Positions 26,848-36,404 of a DNA stretch of 64,000 bases are shown here, one piece after another (position 1 is the stretch's first letter; the number at the start of each line of letters is the position of its first letter). A program made the position numbers and the translations under genes. The notes below the pieces were generated by a model that was given only the letters and a program-made list of their open reading frames with translations, searched no databases and was not told where the DNA came from. Source of the stretch: Thermoanaerobacter uzonensis DSM 18761 (GTDB lineage: Bacteria > Bacillota > Thermoanaerobacteria > Thermoanaerobacterales > Thermoanaerobacteraceae); NCBI RefSeq assembly GCF_900129115.1, contig NZ_FQUR01000009.1:154557-218556 (forward strand), written 5' to 3'.

Positions 26848-28581
26848 TCACCTCACCTTTTCTATAGCATCGAAAGGACATACCTGCATACAAACTGTAC
26901 ATCCGGTACACTGGTCAGGGTCTATGCTAAATATTCCATCTTTTTTGCTTATAGCAGGACAACCTATCCTTAGACACAAACCACATTTTTTGCATTTATC
27001 TTGGTCTATTCTACACTCTCCCTGAGGTCTCGGAGGAATCAAAGCACAAGGTCCCTTTGCTACAATTACCATTGTATCGTCAGTATTCATAGCTTCATCA
27101 ACAGCATTTTCAACTTCTTTTAAGTTAAAAGGATCAACTATTCTTACTCTTTTTACTCCTATTGCTTCACTTAATTTCGCTATATCTATTTCTGGAGACT
27201 CTTCTCCCATCAAAGTTTTCCCAGTTCCAGGATTGTGCTGATGCCCCGTCATAGCTGTTATACGGTTGTCAAGAATTATTGGCACAGCATTTCCTTTATT
27301 GTAGACTATATCAATTAAACCCGTTATTCCTGAATGGAAGAAAGTTGAGTCACCTATTACACTAAAAATCTTTTGTTTCCTTCCATTGTGTTCATTGGCC
27401 TTTTGGAATCCATGAGATCCAGAAATACTTGCTCCCATGCAAACACAGGTATCCATAGCTTCCAGTGGAGGAGCTGCCCCTAAAGTATAACATCCAATGT
27501 CACCTAAAACCGGAACTTTCTTTTTCTTCAATACGTAGAAAACCCCCCTATGAGGACATCCTGCACAAAGCATAGGAGGTCTACCTGGCACTTTTGTATC
27601 AACTGATATATGCTCTAATTCGTGGCCTTTTATTGCTTTTCTTATTATACCGGGATTTAATTCCCCAACTATTGGCAATATCTCTTTGCCTATCACCTTT
27701 ATTCCTAAGCTTTTTACATGTTCTTCGATGTAAGGTTCCAGTTCCTCTACAACGTACAGTTTTTTAACTCCTTCTGCGAATTTTTTTATGAGTTCTGAAG
27801 GTAAAGGATATGTCATTCCTAATTTTAAAATTGAAACTTCATCCCCAAAAACTTCTTTTGCATAAAGATAGCTTATGCCACTGGTAATTATGCCAATTTC
27901 TCTATTATTCCATTCTATTCTATTAATGTAAATTTCTTCTGATAATTGTCTTAAAGCCTTTAACCTTTCCTCTACAACTACATGCCTTTTTTGTGCATTA
28001 GCAGGCACCATTACATATTTAGGAATATCTTTTTTATAGGGTTTCATCTCTCCATTTTGTCTTTCACCTAATTCTACTACTCCTTTGCCATGACTTACCC
28101 TTGTTGTAAGCCTTAACAAAACAGGAGTATCATACTTTTCGCTGATATCCAATGCGTATCCTACAAAGTCTTTACATTCTTGGCTATCTGAAGGTTCTAA
28201 CATGGGTATTTTAGCAAATTTTGCATAATACCTATTGTCTTGTTCATTTTGAGAGGAATGCATTCCGGGGTCATCCGCCGTAACAATTACACATCCACCA
28301 TTAACACCCGTATAAGCAAAAGTAAAAAGTGGGTCCGCTGCCACATTAAGGCCAACATGTTTCATTGCCGCAAGGCTTCTAGCTCCAGCGATAGAAGCAC
28401 CAATTGCTGCTTCAACAGCAACTTTTTCATTTGGAGCCCATTCCGAATATATTTCTTTGTACTTAGCTATATTCTCTAATATCTCTGTGCTTGGTGTACC
28501 AGGGTATGCAGCAGCAAAAGTGATGCCATACTCATAAGCACCACGGGCTACTGCTTCATCTCCCATCATTATTTTTTTCAT
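26848..28581 (-). CDS. iorA: Indolepyruvate:ferredoxin oxidoreductase, alpha subunit
   Basis: 577 residues. The N-terminus (GDEAVARGAYEYGITFAAAYPGTPSTEI) is the pyruvate-ferredoxin-oxidoreductase alpha-type domain. The TPP domain holds CAGCPHRGVFYVLKK, GDIGCYTLG and GDSTFFHSGI. The C-terminal 45 residues carry two [4Fe-4S] motifs, CKKCGLCLRIGCPA and CTGCTVCMQVCPF. It handles 2-oxoacids from tryptophan, phenylalanine and tyrosine, feeding electrons to ferredoxin. The operon is ptb-iorA-iorB. Confidence 0.95.
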   Translation of the reverse strand: MKKIMMGDEAVARGAYEYGITFAAAYPGTPSTEILENIAKYKEIYSEWAPNEKVAVEAAIGASIAGARSLAAMKHVGLNVAADPLFTFAYTGVNGGCVIVTADDPGMHSSQNEQDNRYYAKFAKIPMLEPSDSQECKDFVGYALDISEKYDTPVLLRLTTRVSHGKGVVELGERQNGEMKPYKKDIPKYVMVPANAQKRHVVVEERLKALRQLSEEIYINRIEWNNREIGIITSGISYLYAKEVFGDEVSILKLGMTYPLPSELIKKFAEGVKKLYVVEELEPYIEEHVKSLGIKVIGKEILPIVGELNPGIIRKAIKGHELEHISVDTKVPGRPPMLCAGCPHRGVFYVLKKKKVPVLGDIGCYTLGAAPPLEAMDTCVCMGASISGSHGFQKANEHNGRKQKIFSVIGDSTFFHSGITGLIDIVYNKGNAVPIILDNRITAMTGHQHNPGTGKTLMGEESPEIDIAKLSEAIGVKRVRIVDPFNLKEVENAVDEAMNTDDTMVIVAKGPCALIPPRPQGECRIDQDKCKKCGLCLRIGCPAISKKDGIFSIDPDQCTGCTVCMQVCPFDAIEKVR

Positions 28582-28611
28582 TCAACTTTCCCCCCATTTA
28601 ATTTATCTTTA

Positions 28612-29502
28612 TCAAAAAGATACTACACAGGCAAAAGCTATAGAATTAAACTTGTCTTCGTGGGAATCAGCTCTTGATACTAAGACAATTGGCGCTTTTG
28701 CTCCTACCACAATTCCTGCACTTCTTGCCTTCGCAAAGTAAGTAAAACTTTTACCTAAAGCATTTCCAACTTCTATAAAAGGTACTAATAATATATCTGC
28801 ATCTCCTGCAACCTCACTTTTTACTCCTTTGTGAATTGCTGCCTCTTTGCTTATGGCAAGGTCAAATGCTAAAGGCCCATCTACTATTCCTTCAATCTCA
28901 CCTCTTTGGTTCATTTCCTTTAATTTAGCAGCTTCAACAGTGGAAGGCATTTTAGGGTTTACTGCTTCTACCGCCGACAAACAGGCTACTTTAGGATTTT
29001 CTATTTCTATAGCTTTTGCCACTTTAATAGCATTTTTTAAAATTTGCACTTTCTCTTCTAAAGTGGGACTTATATTCATTCCTCCATCAGTCAAAAGCAA
29101 TAACTTGTGATAGTTGGGAATTTCATAAACCATTACATGACTGAGGAGCCCTTCTCCTCTAATGCCGTATTCGCTGTCAAGAACGGCCTTTAAAAGAGTA
29201 GCAGTAGGAACAAGACCTTTCATCACAAAAGATGCTCTACCCTCTTTAACTTCTAAAACTGCCCTTTTACATTTCTCTGTTTCCTCCACTTCGTTAATTA
29301 TTTCATAGTCGTCAATATTAATATTCGTTTCTTTAGCTAATGCCTCTATCTTTTCTTTTGAACCAACTAATACAGGCTGCCCTATTCCTTCTTTTTTCGC
29401 GGCTTCACAAGCTAAAAGCACTTCACTGTCTTCTGCTCCCGCTACAGTAAATCTTTTATTAAGTCCTTTTGCTTTTCTTACAATCTCACTTAAATTTTTC
29501 AA
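28612..29502 (-). CDS. ptb: Phosphate acyl(butyryl)transferase, copy 1
   Basis: 296 residues of the phosphate acetyl/butaryl transferase family, full length: KGLVPTATLLKAVLD, LTDGGMNISPTLEEKVQI, GPLAFDLAISKEAA and ADILLVPFIEVGNALGK. It exchanges CoA for phosphate on short-chain acyl-CoA. It starts at TTG behind AGGAGGTG. Only 30 bases separate it from iorA, so it may take aryl-acetyl-CoA or branched acyl-CoA, handing acyl-phosphate to a butyrate kinase. About 45% similar by eye to the second copy at 35495. Confidence 0.92.
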   Translation of the reverse strand: MKNLSEIVRKAKGLNKRFTVAGAEDSEVLLACEAAKKEGIGQPVLVGSKEKIEALAKETNINIDDYEIINEVEETEKCKRAVLEVKEGRASFVMKGLVPTATLLKAVLDSEYGIRGEGLLSHVMVYEIPNYHKLLLLTDGGMNISPTLEEKVQILKNAIKVAKAIEIENPKVACLSAVEAVNPKMPSTVEAAKLKEMNQRGEIEGIVDGPLAFDLAISKEAAIHKGVKSEVAGDADILLVPFIEVGNALGKSFTYFAKARSAGIVVGAKAPIVLVSRADSHEDKFNSIAFACVVSF

Positions 29503-29523
29503 ATTAGCACCTCCTGTAGAAAA

Positions 29524-29542
29524 ATAGCCTCCGAAGAGTTAC
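29524..29542. terminator. Left copy of a duplicated terminator hairpin
   Basis: ATAGCCTCCGAAGAGTTAC preceded by AAAA on the plus strand. It is the near copy of the vorC terminator at 29875-29899 across the repeat element; its pairing is weaker (CTC-TTCG-GAG core) with TTTTT following on the minus strand. Confidence 0.5.
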
Positions 29543-29875
29543 TTCAGTTTGTTGGCAAAGTCAAAAATTTTTAAATAGGATATTTTGCATCGTCACTCCG
29601 ATGTTCCAAAGCGACAAAACATAAGCTTCTCCTTCAGGCTCCGGCAGGGTACCGGGCACATTAGACGTCCTTGTCTTAGTGCCCGCCTCCGCCATCCGTG
29701 GCTTCGGCCCTGCCTCCACCCTCGGTCTTGCTAAGTTTCCCGGCACTCAAGTAAGTATGCTTGTTATTTCTATTTTTGCTTTATAAACTTCCTTACTTGA
29801 GTGCCGGGCCGCTTTGTCACAAGTCGCACCGATTGCAAAATATCCTATTTTCGAAAGTTTGTTTACAATCTGAAA
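29543..29875. repeat. MITE-like intergenic element, copy B
   Basis: About 333 bp, closely similar to the element at 816-1087 over its GC-rich core (GGTACCGGGCACATT, GACGTCC, GTGCCCGCCTCCGCC and GGCTTCGGCCC occur in both). The ends are TTCAGTTTGTTGGCAAAG and, inverted, TTTCAGATTGTAAACAAAC. Unlike copy A, its centre carries an extra 70 bases forming a 17-bp perfect hairpin. It separates the vorC end from ptb and is flanked by duplicated terminator hairpins. A 61-codon open frame inside it (29561-29746) is not considered real. Confidence 0.7.
29739..29808. repeat. 17-bp perfect inverted repeat inside copy B
   Basis: CCCGGCACTCAAGTAAG at 29739-29755 pairs perfectly with CTTACTTGAGTGCCGGG at 29792-29808 around a 36-base AT-rich loop. 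Copy A has only a short stem at the same place. Confidence 0.85.
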
Positions 29876-29899
29876 TAACCTCCGAAGAGGTTATTTTTT
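29875..29899 (-). terminator. Terminator of the vor operon
   Basis: On the minus strand AATAACCTC-TTCG-GAGGTTATT, a strong stem with a UUCG tetraloop, then TTCAG of the repeat element. The stem includes the vorC stop codon; the original T run now lies beyond the inserted element, at 29519-29523. Confidence 0.7.
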
Positions 29900-30448
29900 A
29901 GTTGTAATGAGACTTTTTACCAATTCTACTCCCTTATTTAAGGCTTTTTCATTTATAGGTATCAAATGTTCTTTACCTTTGCCAAAGACCTCAGGCAGAG
30001 CTTTTAGTACTGTTTCCAATTTTACAACTTTAGTGGCTTCTATGAAAGCTCCTAACATCACCATGTTAGCAATTTTTAAATTGCCTAACTTACTGGCAAT
30101 ATCGTTGGCAGGTATTTCATACACTTCTATGTCTTTTCTCTCTGCTTTTCTGTCTACTAATGAAGTATTTATGAATAATTTACCACCTGGTATTACATAA
30201 GATTCGTATTTGTCTAAAGAAGGCCTATTCATTACAATTACAGAAGTAGCCTCTGTAATAACCGGAGAGCCTACCTCTTCATCTGATACAGTAACATTGC
30301 AATAGGCTGTTCCTCCTCTCATTTCAGGACCATAAGAAGGAGTCCAAGATACATTTTTTCCCTCAAACATTCCTGCATAGGTAATTATAAGCCCCATTGA
30401 CAAAACTCCTTGACCACCAAAGCCTGCAAAGATTATTCTTTCTTCCAT
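29891..30448 (-). CDS. vorC: 2-Oxoacid:ferredoxin oxidoreductase, gamma subunit (VOR type)
   Basis: 185 residues: IIFAGFGGQGVLSMGLIITYAG, SWTPSYGPEMRGGTAYCNVTVS and NKALNKGVELVKSL are the gamma-subunit landmarks. With the alpha, beta and delta genes directly upstream it forms a four-subunit enzyme. Gene order and neighbours (leucine dehydrogenase, ptb, buk) suggest branched-chain 2-oxoacids (valine, leucine, isoleucine derivatives) as substrates; 2-oxoglutarate cannot be excluded from sequence alone. Confidence 0.9.
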   Translation of the reverse strand: MEERIIFAGFGGQGVLSMGLIITYAGMFEGKNVSWTPSYGPEMRGGTAYCNVTVSDEEVGSPVITEATSVIVMNRPSLDKYESYVIPGGKLFINTSLVDRKAERKDIEVYEIPANDIASKLGNLKIANMVMLGAFIEATKVVKLETVLKALPEVFGKGKEHLIPINEKALNKGVELVKSLITTKK

Positions 30449-30450
30449 AA

Positions 30451-31200
30451 TTACTTAACCTCCTCCAAGGTGTTTTTATACACACCCAAAGGGTAATAAG
30501 GTTCCATATGATCTTTTATCCAATTTAATGCCTCTATTGGTGTCATACCCCAGTTAGTAGGACAACTAGATAGAACTTCCACCATTGCAAATCCTTTCTT
30601 TTGTATTTGAGCCAAAAATGCGTTTTTTATAGCTTTTTTAGCCTGCATTACATGTTTTACATCATAAACAGCAACCCTCTCAATATAAGCTGCTCCCTCC
30701 AAGGTTGAGAGCATTTCGCTCATTTTAATAGGATAACCATTTATCTCTGGTTTTCTTCCATAAGGGGTTGTCAAAGTTTCTTGCCCGATTAGAGTTGTTG
30801 GAGCCATTTGTCCTCCTGTCATTCCATAGTTAGCATTGTTGACAAAAATAACTGTTATATTTTCTCCCCTTGCCGCCGCATGAACAATCTCTGCCGTTCC
30901 AATAGCTGCTAAGTCTCCATCTCCTTGATAAGTAAACACAATTTTATCAGGATGAACTCTCTTTATACCTGTAGCAACTGCTGGAGCCCTTCCATGAGCA
31001 GCCTCTTGCATATCGCAATTAAAATACTCATATGCAAATACAGCACATCCTACAGGAGCAACTCCTATTGCTTTATCTAAAACATCTAATTCTTCCATAA
31101 CTTCAGCTACCAGCCTATGGATTATACCGTGGGTACAACCGGGACAATAATGGAAAGGCGTATCTGTTAATCCCTTTGTTTTTTGAAATACAACAGCCAT
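30451..31200 (-). CDS. vorB: 2-Oxoacid:ferredoxin oxidoreductase, beta (TPP) subunit
   Basis: 249 residues with the thiamine diphosphate-binding features: [19 protein letters not shown] at the start, [23 protein letters not shown] and [17 protein letters not shown]. The start codon overlaps the vorA stop by one base (TAATG). It carries out the decarboxylation step and passes electrons to the ferredoxin-like delta subunit. Confidence 0.92.
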   Translation of the reverse strand: MAVVFQKTKGLTDTPFHYCPGCTHGIIHRLVAEVMEELDVLDKAIGVAPVGCAVFAYEYFNCDMQEAAHGRAPAVATGIKRVHPDKIVFTYQGDGDLAAIGTAEIVHAAARGENITVIFVNNANYGMTGGQMAPTTLIGQETLTTPYGRKPEINGYPIKMSEMLSTLEGAAYIERVAVYDVKHVMQAKKAIKNAFLAQIQKKGFAMVEVLSSCPTNWGMTPIEALNWIKDHMEPYYPLGVYKNTLEEVK

Positions 31201-32267
31201 TATTTAACACCTCCTGCTATTTTCTTAATTTGTTCTAGCATCACAGCTGGTTCTGGTATCATACCACCCGGCCTTCCATAGAAATAAACCGGCTTTTTGA
31301 ATTGTACTGCAAGTTTTACATCTTCTACCATTTGCCCCATGCTCATTTCTACAGTCAAATAAGCTTTTGCCGTATCAATTGTCTGTTCAAAAGGCTCTTT
31401 CGGAAAAGGCCACAAAGAAATAGGTCTTATTAACCCTACCTTATACCCTTCTCTTCTTGCAATATTCATCACATTCTTTGCTACGCGGGCAATAGTACCA
31501 TAAGCAACTAAAATAACATCCGCATCTTCGCAATTTATCATTTCATATCTAACTTCATTCTTTTCGGCCTTTGCATATTTTTCAAACAATTGATAATTAT
31601 ATTTCTCTAATACAGGTGGATCGATATATAAAGAGTTTATTATATTTCTATGCTCTCTATTTCCTCTGCCTGTAGTAGCCCATGTTTTTTCTGGAATATC
31701 TCTCTTTCTTTTTTGAATATTTTCAAAATCTACAGGTTCCATCATCTGCCCTAACATCCCATCTCCCAATATAACAACCGGGTTCCTATATTCATCTGCA
31801 ATATCAAAAGCTTCTTGAACTAAATCTGCCATTTCTTGGATTGTAGAAGGAGCAAGGACAATCAATCTATAATCTCCATGGCCCCCTCCTTTTGTAGATT
31901 GAAAGTAATCTCCTTGAGCTCCTTGAATATCTCCTAATCCTGGGCCACCCCTCATTATATTCACAATTACACAAGGTACTTGAGCACCTGCAAGATATGA
32001 TATACCTTCTTGCATAAGACTCAAACCAGGGCTGCTGGTGGAAGTCATAACACGAGCTCCTGCTCCACCTGCTCCATATACCATATTTATAGCAGAAACC
32101 TCACTCTCTGCTTGTAAAAATACGCCACCTACCTCTGGCATTCTCTTTGCCATGTAAGCTGTAACCTCATTTTGAGGTGTTATAGGATAACCAAAATAAT
32201 GTCTACACCCAGCTTGAATAGCTGCTTCCGCTAACGCCTCATTACCTTTCATTAATACCTTAGCCAT
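31200..32267 (-). CDS. vorA: 2-Oxoacid:ferredoxin oxidoreductase, alpha subunit
   Basis: 355 residues from the ATG at 32267, which has GGAGGGGAG before it; an upstream ATG is part of that ribosome site. Signatures: [72 protein letters not shown]. It forms the substrate and CoA-binding half of the enzyme with VorB. Confidence 0.92.
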   Translation of the reverse strand: MAKVLMKGNEALAEAAIQAGCRHYFGYPITPQNEVTAYMAKRMPEVGGVFLQAESEVSAINMVYGAGGAGARVMTSTSSPGLSLMQEGISYLAGAQVPCVIVNIMRGGPGLGDIQGAQGDYFQSTKGGGHGDYRLIVLAPSTIQEMADLVQEAFDIADEYRNPVVILGDGMLGQMMEPVDFENIQKRKRDIPEKTWATTGRGNREHRNIINSLYIDPPVLEKYNYQLFEKYAKAEKNEVRYEMINCEDADVILVAYGTIARVAKNVMNIARREGYKVGLIRPISLWPFPKEPFEQTIDTAKAYLTVEMSMGQMVEDVKLAVQFKKPVYFYGRPGGMIPEPAVMLEQIKKIAGGVK

Positions 32268-32282
32268 CTTACTCCCCTCCAT

Positions 32283-32495
32283 TTATTTTATAACTGTTAT
32301 AACTGTATCAGGACACATCATAGCGCAAAATGCACAACCTATACATTTGTCCATATTCTCAGGCTTAACAGTAGCAGGATGATATCCTTTCACATTTATT
32401 TTACTTAAATCCATTTCAATAATCTTTTTAGGACAGGCATTGACACACAACTCGCAACCTTTACATAAATCTTCATTAAAAATAACTTTTGCCAC
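32283..32495 (-). CDS. vorD: 2-Oxoacid:ferredoxin oxidoreductase, delta (ferredoxin-like) subunit
   Basis: 70 residues starting at GTG behind GGAGG. Two [4Fe-4S] motifs are present: CKGCELCVNACPKK and CIGCAFCAMMCPDT. It carries electrons out of the VorAB core to free ferredoxin. It lies between the P-loop ATPase gene and vorA, all within a few bases of each other. Confidence 0.93.
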   Translation of the reverse strand: MAKVIFNEDLCKGCELCVNACPKKIIEMDLSKINVKGYHPATVKPENMDKCIGCAFCAMMCPDTVITVIK

Positions 32496-32509
32496 ATAAA
32501 TTCCTCCTC

Positions 32510-33184
32510 TCATATTTTATCCCATGGAGTTTTCATATAAAGGTCAATTGGAAATATTGGATATCCTAAGTCAGGAACTTGGTTGAGTAATTCTCTTTTC
32601 AAAGTAACCATCTTAATGGGTATTCCTGTAATTTTCGAAACTTCCTCCACCACTTTTTGACCTTTTAAAATATCCTCTACTGTTGTTTCATAAGACAAAT
32701 GGGTATTGTTTACCAAATGAGTCACTTTAATTTTAGCTGCTTCTTCAATCGATTTAAGATAATCAATTACTGATTTTACATCTTTTGTAAGGGGCCTATT
32801 TACATTAATTACAAATAACACTTCTGCCTCCTGGTCTTTTATTATGTGATGATATTGGCCTAAGGGAATAGCTCCTACATCATCTCCTCCTACGTCAAAA
32901 ACCGCATACTTTTCTTTGCTGTATAAGGCCCCGTAAATGTTACGAGAAATAGCAGGTACATCTGCATTCATATATTTCTCTTCTACTCCTGTTACTCGTA
33001 TTCTCCACTTATCAAAAAGTTCTTTTCTTACTTCTCTCGACCTAAAATATGGATTCACAATATCTAAATCGACTATTTCTACCTCTTTTCCTGATTCTCT
33101 TATAAACCTAGCATAATTTATCGCAATCTCCGTCTTACCTGTACCGTAATGCCCTACTACAATTGTCAATCTTTTAAAATCCAT
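32510..33184 (-). CDS. P-loop ATPase of the MinD/ParA class, unknown role
   Basis: 224 residues. The Walker A loop is GHYGTGKTEIA at 11-21, followed by EVEIVDLDIVNPYFRSREVR (deviant switch region) and KYAVFDVGGDDVGAIPL (Walker B). There is no CxxC pair as in Fe-S carrier ATPases of the Mrp/ApbC type. It is embedded in the buk-ATPase-vorDABC operon with 14-base gaps. Being cotranscribed with a multi-subunit Fe-S/TPP enzyme suggests an assembly, activation or regulatory role, but that is inference from position only. Confidence 0.8.
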   Translation of the reverse strand: MDFKRLTIVVGHYGTGKTEIAINYARFIRESGKEVEIVDLDIVNPYFRSREVRKELFDKWRIRVTGVEEKYMNADVPAISRNIYGALYSKEKYAVFDVGGDDVGAIPLGQYHHIIKDQEAEVLFVINVNRPLTKDVKSVIDYLKSIEEAAKIKVTHLVNNTHLSYETTVEDILKGQKVVEEVSKITGIPIKMVTLKRELLNQVPDLGYPIFPIDLYMKTPWDKI

Positions 33185-33198
33185 TATTTATCATCCCT

Positions 33199-34266
33199 TT
33201 AACTATACATTTTAGCTTTTTCTTCACCGCTAAGCACCCGATATGCCCCCTGCGCCAAAGCTAACATCTCATCCTCACCTGGATATACATAAACAGGAGC
33301 TATAAATTTTACTCTTTCACTTATCCTTTTTACAAAATCCTCGTTATACGCTATTCCACCTGTAATTCCTATTGCATCTACATGGCCTTTTAAAACCACT
33401 GCCATAGCCCCTATTTCTTTTGCAGTTTGATATGCCATAGCATCTAATATCAATTCTGCTTTTTTATCTCCTTCTTCAATTTTTTTATAAACTTCTCTTA
33501 CATCGTTAGTGCCTAAATGTGCTACTATTCCCCCTTGTCCTATTAACTTCTTTTTCATCTCCTGATAGGCGTATTTACCACTATAACATAACTTTACTAA
33601 GTCAAGTACAGGAAGTCCTCCCGCTCTTTCTGGAGAAAAAGGCCCTTCCCCATTTAAAGCATCATTTACATCTACTACCCTGCCGTGTTTATGAGCCCCA
33701 ATAGATATACCGCCACCTAAATGAACAATAATTAAATTCGCTTCTTCATATTTTTTATTTAAATCAGCAGCTAAACGGCGAGCAATTGCTTTTTGATTTA
33801 AAGCATGGAATATACTAGATTTTTCAATCTCAGGCATTCCTGTTATTCTTGCTATATTCTCTAATTCATCTACTACTACAGGGTCTACTATATAAGCTTC
33901 AATATTGTGTTCTTTAGCTAAAGTATAAGCAATTATACCCCCTAAATTGGAAGCATGTTCTCCTCTTTCAGCCTTCTTTAAATCCTCTATCATTTTTTCA
34001 TTTACAATATAAGTACCACTTTCTATTGGCTTTAAAAGTCCGCCTCTCCCTACTATTGCATCAATTTCTGAAAGAGAAATGCCTTTTTCTTTTAACATAT
34101 TTAAAATCGCTTGAGTCCTAAATTCAAACTGGTCAATAATACTTTTATACTTACTAAGCTCTTCCGTATTGTGCCTTAAAGTCTCAGTAAAAACAGGCTC
34201 TTTGTCTCTAAACACGGCAACTTTTGTAGATGTAGACCCGGGATTTATTACAAGAATCAAAAACAA
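33199..34266 (-). CDS. buk: Butyrate kinase, copy 1
   Basis: 355 residues of the acetate/butyrate kinase (ASKHA) family: [15 protein letters not shown] at the start, [50 protein letters not shown] and [15 protein letters not shown]. It starts at TTG behind GGAGGGG. It converts butyryl-, isobutyryl- or isovaleryl-phosphate and ADP to the acid and ATP, the energy-yielding end of the pathway whose upstream steps are encoded in the same cluster. Confidence 0.95.
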   Translation of the reverse strand: MFLILVINPGSTSTKVAVFRDKEPVFTETLRHNTEELSKYKSIIDQFEFRTQAILNMLKEKGISLSEIDAIVGRGGLLKPIESGTYIVNEKMIEDLKKAERGEHASNLGGIIAYTLAKEHNIEAYIVDPVVVDELENIARITGMPEIEKSSIFHALNQKAIARRLAADLNKKYEEANLIIVHLGGGISIGAHKHGRVVDVNDALNGEGPFSPERAGGLPVLDLVKLCYSGKYAYQEMKKKLIGQGGIVAHLGTNDVREVYKKIEEGDKKAELILDAMAYQTAKEIGAMAVVLKGHVDAIGITGGIAYNEDFVKRISERVKFIAPVYVYPGEDEMLALAQGAYRVLSGEEKAKMYS

Positions 34267-34374
34267 AACAATCCCCTCCGTCTACTTCCTCAATTTATAT
34301 TATATTACATTTTGTTTTTACATTAAAATTTTTTCAAAAATTTATTAATGTTATTTCCAAATTTTAAGGAAAGA

Positions 34375-34389
34375 GCAGGAAAATCCTGC
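34375..34389 (-). terminator. Hairpin after leucine dehydrogenase
   Basis: GCAGGA-TTT-TCCTGC on the minus strand followed by a pyrimidine-rich, T-containing stretch. A moderate terminator between the leucine dehydrogenase and buk-vor transcription units. Confidence 0.5.
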
Positions 34390-34395
34390 CCCCAT

Positions 34396-35457
34396 TTAAA
34401 TATAATTGTCTTTTACGGCAGCAATAGTTTTTATCCTCTCTTCCGCAACTCTATCAGCTGCAACATATGTTGGAATATTCTCTTCCTTGGACTTCTGTAT
34501 CACCTTTTTCACTGTGTCAAATATCATTGAAACCTTTCTCATAGCCCTATCTCTGTTATAGCCAGAAGGATTGAGCTCATCAGCTACATTTATAACCCCA
34601 CCAGCATTTATAATGTAATCAGGCACATATAGTATGCCTTTCTCTTGCAATATATCTCCATGCCTCTCTTCTTTTAGCTGGTTATTAGCTGAACCTGCTA
34701 CTATTTTACATTTAAGTTGTGGAATTGTTTCATCGTTTATTATCGCTCCTAAGGCACAAGGTGCAAATATATCACATTCTACCCCGTATATCTCATCTGG
34801 CTTTACATATTCAGCTTTGAATTCTTCCACTGCTCTTTTTACATTGTCCTCAAATATATCTGTTATAATTAACTTTGCCCCTGCTTCATATAGATAATTT
34901 GCTAGGCTGTATCCTACATTTCCTACTCCTTGTATTGCAATTCTCATGCCTTTAAGATCTGAGGTACCAAAAACTTCTTCGCTTGCTGCTTGTATTCCTC
35001 TAAATACGCCATAAGCTGTAAAAGGTGATGGGTCACCACTAGTTTCTGCAAGGCCTGCAACGTATTTTGTCTCATAACGTATATATTCCATATCTTTTAA
35101 ATTAGTTCCAACATCTTCTGCTGTTATATATCTTCCTTTTAGAGACTCTATATACCTTCCAAGACTTCTAAACAATGCTTCTGATTTATCTTTCCTCGGG
35201 TTCCCTATTACAACTGTTTTACCACCACCTAAGTTTAAACCAGCAGCAGCATTTTTGTAAGTCATTCCTCTCGCAAGCCTTAATGCATCATTTATTGCAT
35301 CATCTTCTGAGTCATAAGTCCACATCCTACATCCGCCTAAAGCAGGACCTAAAGTCGTGTCATGAATTGCAATTATCGCCTTAAGACCTGAAGTCTTGTC
35401 ATGGCATAAAATCACATTTTCATAATCTTTAGTTTCCATTATTTCAAATATTTTCAT
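34396..35457 (-). CDS. Leucine dehydrogenase
   Basis: 353 residues of the Glu/Leu/Phe/Val dehydrogenase family. The two catalytic lysines are K68 ([11 protein letters not shown]) and K80 (GGGKTVVIG), at the same numbering as in Bacillus leucine dehydrogenase. The NAD-binding Rossmann loop is [10 protein letters not shown] at about 180, and GSANNQL follows. It deaminates leucine, valine and isoleucine to 2-oxoacids with NAD+. It lies 37 bases after ptb copy 2 in the order buk-ptb-ldh. Confidence 0.94.
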   Translation of the reverse strand: MKIFEIMETKDYENVILCHDKTSGLKAIIAIHDTTLGPALGGCRMWTYDSEDDAINDALRLARGMTYKNAAAGLNLGGGKTVVIGNPRKDKSEALFRSLGRYIESLKGRYITAEDVGTNLKDMEYIRYETKYVAGLAETSGDPSPFTAYGVFRGIQAASEEVFGTSDLKGMRIAIQGVGNVGYSLANYLYEAGAKLIITDIFEDNVKRAVEEFKAEYVKPDEIYGVECDIFAPCALGAIINDETIPQLKCKIVAGSANNQLKEERHGDILQEKGILYVPDYIINAGGVINVADELNPSGYNRDRAMRKVSMIFDTVKKVIQKSKEENIPTYVAADRVAEERIKTIAAVKDNYI

Positions 35458-35494
35458 AAAATATCTCCTCCTATTTAATAATCAACTTTAATAA

Positions 35495-36391
35495 TCAAAC
35501 ATTAGAAGCAAGAGATGCCAACATTATAGAATTAAATTTAGCTTCACTGGAGTCTGCCCTTGAAGTCAAGACAATCGGCCTTTTTGCTCCCATTATTATA
35601 CCCGCTATCCTTCTTTCTGCTATATATGTTATAGCTTTATACAGCATATTGCCAGCTTCAATATCTGGAACTAAAAGTATATCAGCATTACCTGCCACGG
35701 GACTTATTATCCCTTTATGCCGCGCTGCTTCTACTGATAAAGCATTATCAAGAGCCAGCGGCCCATCTATTATAGCCCCTTTGATTTGACCTCTTTCACT
35801 CATTTTTGAAAGTATTGCTGCATCTAAGGTAGCTTGCATATCAGGATTAACAGTTTCAACAGCTCCTAAAACTGCAACCCTTGGAGCATCAATTCCAATT
35901 TGCCTCGCAACGTCTACTGCATTTAAAATTATGTCTATTTTCACTTTCAAGTCAGGGGCAATATTCATTGCTGCATCTGTCAAAAGGATAAGCCTGTTAT
36001 AAGGAGATTCAAAAACAGCCACATGGCTTAAAGTTCTTCCAGTGCGAAGACCAATTTCCTTATCTAAAACAACCCTTAATATCTCTGCCGTCTGTACAAG
36101 GCCTTTCATCAATATATCAGCTTTGTCCTCGCTTACAAGCTTTACAGCTTCGCGACAAGCTTCTAAGTTACTTTTTGTGTCTATTATTTCGTGATACTTT
36201 AAAGGCATTGATATTGAAGATGCTATCCTTTCTATTTTTTCTTTATCACCAACTAATATGGCTTTTACTATTCCTCTTTCATGAGCTTCTTTAATCGCTT
36301 CTAATACATCTTCATCTGCCGCTTGAGCTACTGCTATAGTTTTGGGAGGCAAGTCTTTTACGTAATTATACATTTCTTCAAATGTTCTCAT
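35495..36391 (-). CDS. ptb: Phosphate acyl(butyryl)transferase, copy 2
   Basis: 298 residues, full length: ILMKGLVQTAEILRVVLDKE, LLTDAAMNIAPDLKVKIDI, GPLALDNALSVEAARHKGI and ADILLVPDIEAGNMLYKA. It is paired with buk copy 2 (14 bases upstream) and leucine dehydrogenase (downstream). That association favours branched acyl-CoA such as isovaleryl- or isobutyryl-CoA as its substrate. Confidence 0.93.
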   Translation of the reverse strand: MRTFEEMYNYVKDLPPKTIAVAQAADEDVLEAIKEAHERGIVKAILVGDKEKIERIASSISMPLKYHEIIDTKSNLEACREAVKLVSEDKADILMKGLVQTAEILRVVLDKEIGLRTGRTLSHVAVFESPYNRLILLTDAAMNIAPDLKVKIDIILNAVDVARQIGIDAPRVAVLGAVETVNPDMQATLDAAILSKMSERGQIKGAIIDGPLALDNALSVEAARHKGIISPVAGNADILLVPDIEAGNMLYKAITYIAERRIAGIIMGAKRPIVLTSRADSSEAKFNSIMLASLASNV

Positions 36392-36404
36392 ATCTTACAC
36401 CTCA

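Noticed and set aside
29561..29746. 61-codon open frame within repeat copy B
   Set aside because: Same reason; the proline/glycine/arginine-rich translation is a by-product of the GC-rich core.
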